DNA of 5,608 nt, taken from an uncultured Clostridiaceae bacterium. Its GTDB lineage: Bacteria; Bacillota; Clostridia; Lachnospirales; Lachnospiraceae. The notes below the pieces were generated by a model. That model worked only from the letters and a program-made list of their open reading frames with translations. It had not been told where the DNA came from and did no database searches. The stretch covers positions 1 through 5,608 of the forward strand of contig CAMWOF010000173.1 of the NCBI GenBank assembly GCA_947175805.1, in the 5' to 3' direction. Position numbers and translations under genes: made by a program. Below are positions 1 to 5,608 of this stretch, piece after piece. Position 1 is the stretch's first letter; each line of letters opens with the position of its first letter.

Positions 1-1944
1 CCATATGAGGGTGATGACAGCTTCCTGGCAGGACCTACCCAGAACACAAAGGATTTGTGGGCACAGGTTATGGATTTGACAAAAAAGGAAAGAGAAGCAG
101 GCGGTGTCCTTGATATGGATACCAAGGTTGTTTCTACATTAACCTCCCATGGCCCAGGATATCTTGACAAGTCCAAGGAGACTATCGTTGGTTTCCAGAC
201 AGATAAGCCTTTCAAGAGAGGCATGAACGTGTACGGTGGTCTTCGTATGGCTATGAAGGCTTGTGAGGATAACGGTTATAAGGTTGACCCTGAGGTTATC
301 GACTTCTTCTCTAAGCACAGAAAGACACATAATGAAGGTGTATTTGATGTTTATGATGCTGAGATTAGAAAGTGCCGCAGCAACCACATCGTTACCGGTC
401 TTCCGGATGCATACGGACGCGGTCGTATTATCGGCGACTACAGAAGAGTTGCCCTTTACGGAACTGACCGTTTGATTCAGGATAAGTTAGAGCAGAAGGA
501 ATCCTTTGGAACCATTTATACGGATGACGTTATCCGTGGCAAGGAAGAGATTTCCGAGCAGATTAAAGCACTGAAAGAGCTTACCAAGATGGCTGAGTCT
601 TATGGCTTTGATATTTCCAAGCCGGCTACAGATGTCAAGGAGGCAATTCAGTGGACATACTTCGGATATCTGGGAGCAGTAAAGGAGCAAAACGGTGCTG
701 CAATGTCCCTTGGACGTACAGCTACATTCCTGGATATCTACGCTGAGAGAGATTTAGCTTCCGGCAAGTACACCGAGGAGCAGATTCAGGAGTTTATTGA
801 CCACTTCATTATGAAGCTGCGTCTTGTGAAGTTTGCACGTACACCGGAGTACAACCAGATTTTCGCCGGCGACCCGGTTTGGGTAACAGAGTCCTTAGGC
901 GGTATGGGTGTAGACGGACGTACCCTGGTTTCCAAGATGTCCTTCCGTTACCTTAACACACTGAACAACTTAGGCACCGCTCCGGAGCCGAACCTGACAG
1001 TATTATGGTCAACAAGGCTTCCTATCGGCTGGAAGAAGTTCTGTGCTAAGATGTCCATCAAGTCTTCTTCTATTCAGTATGAGAATGATGACTTAATGAG
1101 ACCAATTCACGGCGATGACTATGGTATTGCATGCTGCGTATCCTCCATGGTTATCGGTAAGGAAATGCAGTTCTTCGGCGCAAGAGCAAACCTTGCAAAA
1201 TGTCTGTTATACGCTATCAACGGTGGTGTTGATGAGTGTACAGGTGTTCAGGTTGGTCCTAAGTACCGCCCAGTAGAAGGCGATTACCTTGACTATGATG
1301 ATGTTATGGCTAAGTTCGACGACATGATGTCATGGCTGGCTAAGGTTTATGTAAGCGCACTGAACATTATCCACTACATGCATGATAAGTATGCATATGA
1401 GAGAATTCAGATGGCATTACATGACAGAGACGTTAAGAGATATTTCGCAACAGGTGTTGCCGGCCTCTCCATCGTTGCTGACTCCTTATCAGCTATCAAG
1501 TATGCTAAGGTTAAGGTTGTCCGCAATGAGCAGGGCATTGTTACCAGCTATGAGACAGAGGGCGATTTCCCTAAGTATGGAAATAACGATGACCGTGTAG
1601 ATGAGATTGCTACTTACATCGTAACCACCTTCATGAATAAGATTAGACAGAACCATGTATACAGGAACGGTATTCCGACACAGTCTATCCTTACCATTAC
1701 ATCCAATGTAACTTATGGTAAGAATACCGGTGATACCCCTTGTGGAAGAAAGCACGGCGAGCCATTTGCTCCGGGTGCAAATCCGCTTCACAAGAGAGAT
1801 ACCCACGGTGCAGTCGCTTCCCTTTCCTCAGTTGCCAAGATTCCCTTCAAGGATGCACAGGACGGTATCTCCAATACCTTCTCTATCATCCCGGGCGCAC
1901 TGGGCAAGGAGGACAAGGTTGTTGCCGGTGACATCGAGCTTTAA
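1..1944 (+). CDS. pflB: Pyruvate formate-lyase, large (catalytic barrel) part lacking the glycyl-radical domain; 5' end outside window
   Basis: PFL converts pyruvate and CoA to acetyl-CoA and formate in the anaerobic cytoplasm. The frame is open from base 1 (PYEGDDSFLAGPTQNTKD...), matching about residue 35 of E. coli PflB, so only some 35 residues are missing. Family blocks seen include GLPDAYGRGRIIGDYRR, QNGAAMSLGRT, GDPVWVTESLGGMG and SIQYENDDLMRP. The catalytic Cys-Cys pair sits in IACCVS (codons 1132-1137), followed by MQFFGARANLAK, whose Arg corresponds to the pyruvate-binding Arg435 of E. coli. PTQSILTITSNVTYGK and GANPLHKRD follow. The protein ends at GALGKEDKVVAGDIEL and a TAA. A normal PFL continues here for about 80 more residues, including the radical glycine. 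That part is encoded by the next gene, so this polypeptide alone should be inactive. It is not a simple frameshift: the downstream part has its own start and ribosome binding site. A TTG at 55 is internal, not the start. Confidence 0.96.
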   Translation, partial: PYEGDDSFLAGPTQNTKDLWAQVMDLTKKEREAGGVLDMDTKVVSTLTSHGPGYLDKSKETIVGFQTDKPFKRGMNVYGGLRMAMKACEDNGYKVDPEVIDFFSKHRKTHNEGVFDVYDAEIRKCRSNHIVTGLPDAYGRGRIIGDYRRVALYGTDRLIQDKLEQKESFGTIYTDDVIRGKEEISEQIKALKELTKMAESYGFDISKPATDVKEAIQWTYFGYLGAVKEQNGAAMSLGRTATFLDIYAERDLASGKYTEEQIQEFIDHFIMKLRLVKFARTPEYNQIFAGDPVWVTESLGGMGVDGRTLVSKMSFRYLNTLNNLGTAPEPNLTVLWSTRLPIGWKKFCAKMSIKSSSIQYENDDLMRPIHGDDYGIACCVSSMVIGKEMQFFGARANLAKCLLYAINGGVDECTGVQVGPKYRPVEGDYLDYDDVMAKFDDMMSWLAKVYVSALNIIHYMHDKYAYERIQMALHDRDVKRYFATGVAGLSIVADSLSAIKYAKVKVVRNEQGIVTSYETEGDFPKYGNNDDRVDEIATYIVTTFMNKIRQNHVYRNGIPTQSILTITSNVTYGKNTGDTPCGRKHGEPFAPGANPLHKRDTHGAVASLSSVAKIPFKDAQDGISNTFSIIPGALGKEDKVVAGDIEL

Positions 1945-1965
1945 ACTAATTTTCAATCAGACTTT

Positions 1966-1995
1966 GCCATATCCGGCTATTTCACCGGATATGGC
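1966..1995 (+). promoter_or_regulatory. Perfect intercistronic hairpin between the two PFL genes
   Basis: GCCATATCCGG (1966-1976) pairs perfectly with CCGGATATGGC (1985-1995) around an 8-nt loop. It lies 22 nt after the large-subunit stop codon and ends 13 nt before the ribosome binding site of the small gene. No U-run follows (the next bases are TCCCAAATAATATAA), so it is not a standard intrinsic terminator. Plausible roles are protecting the 3' end of the upstream message, serving as a processing boundary, or partly attenuating transcription to set the ratio of the two subunits. The structure is seen; the role is inferred. Confidence 0.75.
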
Positions 1996-2008
1996 TCCCA
2001 AATAATAT

Positions 2009-2015
2009 AAGGAGG
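2009..2015 (+). promoter_or_regulatory. Strong ribosome binding site of the detached glycyl-radical gene
   Basis: AAGGAGG lies 8 nt upstream of the ATG at 2024. It is a near-perfect anti-Shine-Dalgarno match at good spacing. It shows that the small gene is translated independently, rather than being the debris of a frameshifted pflB. Confidence 0.9.
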
Positions 2016-2023
2016 TTTTTATT

Positions 2024-2266
2024 ATGGCATCAAGCACACAGCAGGTAGATAACTTAGTAAATATGTTAGACGGTTATGTAGATAAGGGTGGCTACCACCT
2101 CAATGTTAATGTATTGAACCGCGATACATTGTTAGATGCACAGCAGCATCCTGAGAATTATCCACAGTTGACCATTCGTGTATCCGGCTACGCTGTTAAC
2201 TTCGTAAAGTTAACCAAGGAGCAGCAGAATGATGTTATCTCCAGAACATTCCATGAGTCTATGTAA
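2024..2266 (+). CDS. Stand-alone glycyl-radical domain of pyruvate formate-lyase (GrcA/YfiD-like small subunit)
   Basis: This 80-residue protein is equivalent to the last 80 or so residues of PFL. NLVNMLDGY is at residues 10-18, HLNVNVLNRDTLLDA at 25-39, and YPQLTIRVSGYAV at 46-58, with the radical glycine at G55 (codon 2186-2188). LTKEQQNDVISRTFHESM closes it. G55 is 25 residues from the end, as Gly734 is in E. coli PFL. E. coli GrcA (YfiD, 127 aa) has the same C-terminal domain plus an unrelated N-terminal extension, which is absent here. GrcA is a spare part that rescues PFL cleaved by oxygen at the radical glycine. Here the preceding gene lacks this domain, so the small protein is probably an obligatory subunit inserting its Gly loop next to the Cys-Cys site. 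It lies 79 nt after the large gene and ahead of the activase gene. The domain assignment is firm; obligate pairing is inferred, and another full-length pflB elsewhere in the genome would change it. Confidence 0.95.
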   Translation: MASSTQQVDNLVNMLDGYVDKGGYHLNVNVLNRDTLLDAQQHPENYPQLTIRVSGYAVNFVKLTKEQQNDVISRTFHESM

Positions 2267-2288
2267 TTTTGCATAACCATAAAGGATT

Positions 2289-2316
2289 AAGAGGCAGGAA
2301 TTTATTCCTGCCTCTT
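2289..2316 (+). terminator. 12-bp perfect hairpin after the small PFL gene, possible terminator or RNA-stabilising element
   Basis: AAGAGGCAGGAA (2289-2300) pairs with TTCCTGCCTCTT (2305-2316) around a TTTA tetraloop. It begins 23 nt after the small-subunit stop codon. The stem is terminator-like, but the downstream bases are CTGGCATAATAATACC rather than a U-run, so termination is likely weak or partial. It could lower expression of pflA relative to the much more abundant PFL subunits, or protect the 3' end of their message. No convincing promoter is visible between it and pflA, which favours some read-through. Confidence 0.55.
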
Positions 2317-2358
2317 CTGGCATAATAATACCATTACTATTTTTCAGGAGGACACAAT

Positions 2359-3132
2359 ATGATTGGCCATATTCATTCTATTGAGACATGCGGCACCGTA
2401 GACGGTCCCGGCATGCGTTTTGTAGTCTTCTTTAAGGGCTGCCCCATGCGTTGTCTGTACTGCCATAACCCGGACACCTGGGAACCGGCAGGCGGTGAGG
2501 ATCATACGGCGGATGATTTATTGGAGCGCTACGATGCGCTAAAGGAGTTTTATAGAAACGGCGGTATCACTGCCACCGGGGGGGAGCCCCTGATGCAGAT
2601 TGATTTTCTGCTGGAGTTTTTTGAAAAGGCAAAGAAAAAGGGCATCCATACCTGCCTGGACACCTCTGGCATTTTCTTTAACCCGGACAATCCGGAGTTA
2701 ATGAAAAAATATGAGAAGCTTACAAAGGTTACAGATTTGGTTATGCTTGATATCAAGCATATTGACCCGGTAGAGCATAAAAAACTTACAAGCCAGGAAA
2801 ACAAAAATATTCTGGCCTTTGCAAAGTATTTATCCGACCATAACGTGGATATTTGGATTCGTCATGTCATAGTACCCGGTATTACCTTTATACCCGAACA
2901 CCTGGACAGGCTTGGATACTTTCTGGGAGATTTAAAGAATTTAAAGGGTTTGGAAATACTCCCTTATCATACTATGGGAGTTGCAAAATACAAGAACCTG
3001 GGCATTGATTATAAGCTTGAAGGCGTTGAAGCGCTTAACAACGATGATGCTGTAGAAGCCCGAAAAATCATCATAGCAGGCATCAAACGCCGCCGGGCAG
3101 AGCTTGCCAATGCTTCTGAACAGACTGATTAG
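2359..3132 (+). CDS. pflA: Pyruvate formate-lyase activating enzyme (radical SAM glycyl-radical activase)
   Basis: This 257-residue protein is close to the 246 residues of E. coli PFL-AE. The radical SAM signature is C28-P-M-R-C32-L-Y-C35, the three ligands of the [4Fe-4S] cluster, in KGCPMRCLYCHNPDTW. The family's early DGPG is at residues 15-18, and the SAM-binding GGEP is at 74-77. D101-T102 together with M129 and D131 (VMLDIKH) match the monovalent-cation site known from the E. coli structure, and LPYHTMG near residue 204 matches the conserved late His. The enzyme reductively cleaves S-adenosylmethionine and takes a hydrogen from the PFL glycine. Here its target would be G55 of the separate small subunit. 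The ATG has a well-placed AGGAGG (2346-2351, 7-nt gap). It follows the small gene by 92 nt, across a hairpin. There is no clear terminator after its TAG. Confidence 0.97.
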   Translation: MIGHIHSIETCGTVDGPGMRFVVFFKGCPMRCLYCHNPDTWEPAGGEDHTADDLLERYDALKEFYRNGGITATGGEPLMQIDFLLEFFEKAKKKGIHTCLDTSGIFFNPDNPELMKKYEKLTKVTDLVMLDIKHIDPVEHKKLTSQENKNILAFAKYLSDHNVDIWIRHVIVPGITFIPEHLDRLGYFLGDLKNLKGLEILPYHTMGVAKYKNLGIDYKLEGVEALNNDDAVEARKIIIAGIKRRRAELANASEQTD

Positions 3133-3155
3133 TGTTATCCGGCAGGAATTTACAC

Positions 3156-3184
3156 TTGATATTAAGCGGCTTTTGCATTACAAT
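3156..3184 (+). promoter_or_regulatory. Sigma-A-type promoter of the ferredoxin gene
   Basis: TTGATA (3156-3161) and TACAAT (3179-3184) are separated by 17 bp. Each differs from consensus at one position, and the surrounding sequence is AT-rich. Initiation would fall near 3190, giving a leader of about 60 nt to the ATG at 3254. An alternative, overlapping promoter is TTGCAT (3173-3178), 17 bp, GATAAT (3196-3201), with a weaker -35 element. Either would let the ferredoxin be transcribed separately from pflA. Predicted from sequence only. Confidence 0.65.
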
Positions 3185-3195
3185 TAGGATATGCG

Positions 3196-3214
3196 GATAA
3201 TGATTTTCATTATG
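3196..3214 (+). promoter_or_regulatory. Fur-box-like operator overlapping the ferredoxin promoter/start region
   Basis: GATAATGATTTTCATTATG agrees at 16 of 19 positions with the classical Fur consensus GATAATGATAATCATTATC. It contains a perfect 7-3-7 inverted repeat, ATAATGA-TTT-TCATTAT (3197-3213). A second, weaker match (14 of 19) is offset by 12 bp at 3208-3226. The site lies just downstream of the best -10 box and covers the -10 of the alternative promoter, which suits repression by a Fur-family regulator. The AT-rich background raises the chance of coincidence, and a PerR or Zur site cannot be excluded. Confidence 0.5.
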
Positions 3215-3223
3215 ATTTTCATT
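3200..3223 (+). repeat. Perfect tandem duplication of a 12-bp unit in the ferredoxin leader
   Basis: ATGATTTTCATT occurs twice back to back (3200-3211 and 3212-3223), followed by ATTTTAT. The unit contains the half-sites of the Fur-like operator, so the duplication creates a second overlapping site. It may be a doubled operator or simply a local slippage product in AT-rich DNA. Confidence 0.85.
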
Positions 3224-3253
3224 ATTTTATAACAATACAAGGAGGATATCATT

Positions 3254-3424
3254 ATGGCATTTGCAATTTCAGAGTCATGCTTATCATGTGGCGCTTGCGC
3301 CGGCGCTTGTCCAGTAGGCGCTATTTCAGAGGGAGATGGCAAGTTCGAGATTGATGCTTCCGCATGTATCTCATGCGGTGCTTGCGCTGGTACCTGTCCG
3401 GCAAGCGCAATCGCTGAAGATTAA
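3254..3424 (+). CDS. Clostridial-type 2[4Fe-4S] ferredoxin
   Basis: This is a small gene of 56 codons: MAFAISESCLSCGACAGACP..., ending in IAED and TAA. Two CxxCxxCxxxCP motifs are present: C9, C12, C15, C19 and C38, C41, C44, C48. By family rule, C9/C12/C15 plus C48 bind one cubane cluster and C38/C41/C44 plus C19 bind the other. Length and internal two-fold symmetry are typical of Clostridium ferredoxins of about 55 aa. It is a soluble, low-potential one-electron carrier for enzymes such as pyruvate:ferredoxin oxidoreductase and hydrogenase. The start is supported by AAGGAGG (3239-3245), 8 nt upstream. It lies 121 nt after pflA, behind its own promoter and a Fur-like operator. Reduction of the PflA cluster by this ferredoxin is plausible from position, but not shown. 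The overlapping longer frame at 3336-3542 is not coding. Confidence 0.96.
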   Translation: MAFAISESCLSCGACAGACPVGAISEGDGKFEIDASACISCGACAGTCPASAIAED

Positions 3425-3455
3425 GTCCGGCACATTTTTATCAATTTTGTTTACT

Positions 3456-3492
3456 GAAAAAGACCTGTATGCAATGCATATCGGTCTTTTTC
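3456..3492 (+). terminator. Intrinsic terminator after the ferredoxin, usable from both sides
   Basis: GAAAAAGACC (3456-3465) pairs with GGTCTTTTTC (3483-3492). The stem continues beyond a mismatch with TATGC/GCATA around an AAT loop. CTTTTTCTCTTC on the + strand forms the U-rich tail. The reverse strand also carries TCTTTTTC, so the same structure can end the convergent gene whose stop codon lies at 3534. It starts 32 nt after the ferredoxin stop codon. Confidence 0.9.
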
Positions 3493-3533
3493 TCTTCTAC
3501 AAGCGTAATTCACTTTTATATTCTAATCCAAAT

Positions 3534-5608
3534 TCACGGTAAATAGGTAATGTATAAATCCCCCGCCGCCTTCACTTTATTTTCAAATGTAACACGGTCC
3601 AAGCGCACGCTCTCGCCCAACAGCGGGTCAATATAGCGAATAGCAGCATTGTTAAAGCTGGTAATTAAAACATAATGTGCTTCCTCCAGTCTGGCAATCA
3701 CAGGAACGCCATTAGAAAGATAATAAAGCACTGTCTCTAACGGTACATCCGCAAGGCGAAGCCCTGACCTTCCAAGCTGCTCATCAAACAGGTCTTCTGC
3801 CGATTCACCGTAGGCTTCTATTTCGGATTGCTCCATCTGAATGTTATTATATGCTAACGCCATCTGCACGCATACCGCTAAAGTAGCCTCCCGGCTTTCC
3901 GTCTGCACAGCCTGTATCTGCTCATCTATGGTGAAAAATTCCGGAAGGGATGTATTCTGCCATATGCAGGCTCCCTGCTGGTTTAACACGAGCCCTCTGG
4001 TGTCAAGGGCTTCCTTCAATGCCCCTGCCGCCACACTATATACCCCTGTTAACCCTCCGGTATTATACACATAGAAGCCTTTATTATCCTGTGATATCTC
4101 TCCCTCCACATGGATACTCTGCGCTCTGATAATCTCTTTTGTCATAAGCAGCCGCGGAACCGATTTGACATAAATGTAACTTGGAAATACCATATACATC
4201 AGATTCAGCGAGGCCTGGGAGTAGCGGTATACCACCTGAATTTTTTCCGTACTGTCCGTCTCCTTATAGGTAATGAAATCCCGGTCCTTTACCTGATAAC
4301 CGTTCCCTGTCCTTTCCGCACGCTCAAAATAAATATCAGACCCCTTTGTGTAAGGGTTCATAAGGAACATACCGGTCTCTTCATATTCCTTCAATATATT
4401 CCTGTTCATGTCCATGACTTCCAGCTTATATAATGGAAGCAAAAGACTGCCGTCTGCATAGCGCACCACATCTGCCTGCGCTGCTCTGCCACACACAAAA
4501 TCCCTGTCCACGAAGCCTATCGGCCTTATGCACTCCTGCTCCGAAACACTGTAAATTGTTGTCTCCTCCGTCTGCAAATCCATAATAGATATCTGTGTGT
4601 TTTGGGATATATCTCCATTAGCCGGATAGGCAATCCTGCTTTTGTCCTCGGAAACAGCAAAATCAGTGGCTGGCACATGCTCCGCAACTACAGTCAGCGC
4701 CCCCTCCGTATCTATTCTGTAGATTGTCCCCTGCAGATAATAGAAAAAAATGTGCTTGTCATTCAGGAACATAAATTTATCCGTGTACAGAGAAAGCTGT
4801 TCATACGGAAGTCCAAGCTCTACAAATATCAGCTCCTCTATACGGTTACTCGCTGCGGTATACTGGTATACTGCAATGCCGGTATGTCCCTCATGGCTGC
4901 CCCTGTTCATATAACCGCTGACCGCAAAGGCAATGTTGCCATCATCATCCATAGAAATCAAACGGATATCGTGCTGGTCATAGGTATTGTTTATATTCAA
5001 ATAGTCCTCCTGCCAGAATCCAAATATCCGAATCACATTTATTTTCGCATAATCGTAATACCAGAGCTGTCCTTCCCTCACAAAAGCAACACGCTTTTCA
5101 CCATCACTCGTGAGGTACTCCATCTGCTCTGTCCTGCCCACGCCCAGCTTAAACCAGTTTTTCGCCGTATTTACGTTATTATAATTGTACAGCTCATTCT
5201 GGGAACGCTGATAATCCAATAAATATTTTGTCTGAGCATCCGCATAAGAAACCTTATAATACTCCGTAACATTATAGTGATTTGTAATGGTTTCATCTCC
5301 TGCCGCCAACACAAAATCCAGTTTAAAAATACAGTACCGAGGATTGATTTCCTGAATGGCGGGAACCACCTGGGAAATCACCACCGGCGCCATGCCGGCA
5401 TAGGTGACGGTATCATAGCTGGAGTGAATATCCACCTTCGCCAAATCATCATTATTGCCCTGGGAATTCGGCTCCAGCTTCCTTACAAGCAGACTGTCCT
5501 CCTCATTTTTTACAAGTGTTTCTGCATGAAGCTGCTTTGTAAACTGCAAAAGCTCAGATACATGACAATCCTCCTCTAACATCACACGGGTATAATACCG
5601 TATAGTAT
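3534..5608 (-). CDS. Large beta-propeller-like protein with C-terminal C39/papain-like peptidase domain; N-terminus outside window; function unknown
   Basis: The frame ends at TGA (3534-3536) and is open through the right edge. Residues ...TIRYYTR precede the GTG (5583-5585) and ATG (5580-5582) candidates, so the true start is probably outside. Numbering from the GTG gives 683 residues. Residues about 155-450 show repeated beta-strand/turn units (VAFVREGQLWYYDY, ISMDDDGNIAFAV, KHIFFYYLQGTIYRID, SRIAYPANGD) like TolB/WD40-type propeller blades. Residues about 550-680 resemble C39-like peptidases: a helix TLAVCVQMALAYNNI (568-582), GVPVIARLEEAHYVLITSF with H637, then YIDPLLGE with D653 and a trailing beta segment. 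In the family the catalytic Cys opens that helix. Here T568 occupies that place and the only nearby Cys, C572, is one turn later, so activity is doubtful. Many such propeller and C39-like proteins are exported, but any signal peptide would be outside the window. The gene converges on the ferredoxin and shares its terminator; no functional link to the PFL locus is apparent. The frame is firm, the domains moderate, the role unknown. Confidence 0.85.
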   Translation of the reverse strand, partial: TIRYYTRVMLEEDCHVSELLQFTKQLHAETLVKNEEDSLLVRKLEPNSQGNNDDLAKVDIHSSYDTVTYAGMAPVVISQVVPAIQEINPRYCIFKLDFVLAAGDETITNHYNVTEYYKVSYADAQTKYLLDYQRSQNELYNYNNVNTAKNWFKLGVGRTEQMEYLTSDGEKRVAFVREGQLWYYDYAKINVIRIFGFWQEDYLNINNTYDQHDIRLISMDDDGNIAFAVSGYMNRGSHEGHTGIAVYQYTAASNRIEELIFVELGLPYEQLSLYTDKFMFLNDKHIFFYYLQGTIYRIDTEGALTVVAEHVPATDFAVSEDKSRIAYPANGDISQNTQISIMDLQTEETTIYSVSEQECIRPIGFVDRDFVCGRAAQADVVRYADGSLLLPLYKLEVMDMNRNILKEYEETGMFLMNPYTKGSDIYFERAERTGNGYQVKDRDFITYKETDSTEKIQVVYRYSQASLNLMYMVFPSYIYVKSVPRLLMTKEIIRAQSIHVEGEISQDNKGFYVYNTGGLTGVYSVAAGALKEALDTRGLVLNQQGACIWQNTSLPEFFTIDEQIQAVQTESREATLAVCVQMALAYNNIQMEQSEIEAYGESAEDLFDEQLGRSGLRLADVPLETVLYYLSNGVPVIARLEEAHYVLITSFNNAAIRYIDPLLGESVRLDRVTFENKVKAAGDLYITYLP

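Noticed and set aside
55..57. TTG at 55 as the start of the PFL gene
   Set aside because: The frame is open from base 1 and the upstream residues PYEGDDSFLAGPTQ match conserved PFL sequence, so the start is outside the window.
1489..1806. Antisense reading frame of 105 codons inside pflB
   Set aside because: It is a mirror of strongly conserved PFL coding sequence, with no ribosome binding site or recognisable protein features.
1964..1992. Promoter ahead of the small PFL gene (TTGCCA at 1964-1969)
   Set aside because: At 17 or 18 bp spacing the -10 position reads GGATAT or GATATG, poor matches. The region is better explained by the hairpin.
1930..2030. The PFL break as a frameshift or sequencing error
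   Set aside because: The two parts are separated by 79 noncoding bases with a perfect hairpin, and the second part has AAGGAGG and an ATG at good spacing. One or two base changes could not rejoin them.
3135..3200. TTATCCG (3135-3141) and CGGATAA (3194-3200) as a hairpin after pflA
   Set aside because: Only 7 bp with a 52-nt loop, no U-run, and it overlaps a good promoter; probably chance.
3336..3542. 68-codon frame overlapping the ferredoxin and running through the terminator
   Set aside because: It is out of frame with the clear two-cluster ferredoxin and reads through the terminator stem; the composition is not protein-like.
4602..5222. 206-codon + strand frame opposite the large - strand gene
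   Set aside because: The - strand frame spans the whole region with propeller-like repeats and a peptidase-like end. The + strand frame has no ribosome binding site or recognisable domain.
5560..5585. AGAGGAGG on the - strand, followed by an ATG, as the start of the right-hand gene
   Set aside because: The ATG that follows is in a different frame and gives only about 17 codons. The long frame is open across this site to the window edge.

Overview
The window looks like a Gram-positive anaerobe of the Clostridia, most likely Lachnospiraceae (inferred). It has moderate GC content, strong AAGGAGG-type ribosome binding sites, a formate-producing fermentation locus and a 56-residue clostridial 2[4Fe-4S] ferredoxin. 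No RNA gene, insertion sequence, CRISPR array or phage feature is visible.

Left part (1-3132, + strand): a pyruvate formate-lyase (PFL) locus in which the enzyme is divided between two genes. The first gene (1-1944, 5' end outside the window) carries the barrel and the Cys-Cys active site. It stops just before the glycyl-radical domain. The second gene (2024-2266, 80 aa) is exactly that missing domain, with the RVSGYAV radical motif, its own ATG and its own strong ribosome binding site. Together they should make about one normal PFL of roughly 760 residues. The small gene is bracketed by two perfect hairpins (1966-1995 and 2289-2316), neither followed by a U-run. Next comes pflA (2359-3132), the radical-SAM activase that installs the glycyl radical.

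Middle (3133-3533): a ferredoxin gene (3254-3424) with its own sigma-A-type promoter. A Fur-box-like palindrome, inside a tandem 12-bp repeat, lies over the promoter/start region. A strong intrinsic terminator, usable from both sides, closes the gene. The ferredoxin could supply electrons to PflA, but that is an inference from position.

Right part (3534-5608, - strand): a convergent gene, open to the window edge. It encodes a large protein with a beta-propeller-like body and a C-terminal domain resembling C39/papain-like peptidases, possibly catalytically degenerate. Its function is unknown.

The most notable system is the two-gene PFL with a detached, separately translated glycyl-radical subunit, next to its activase and a possibly iron-regulated ferredoxin.
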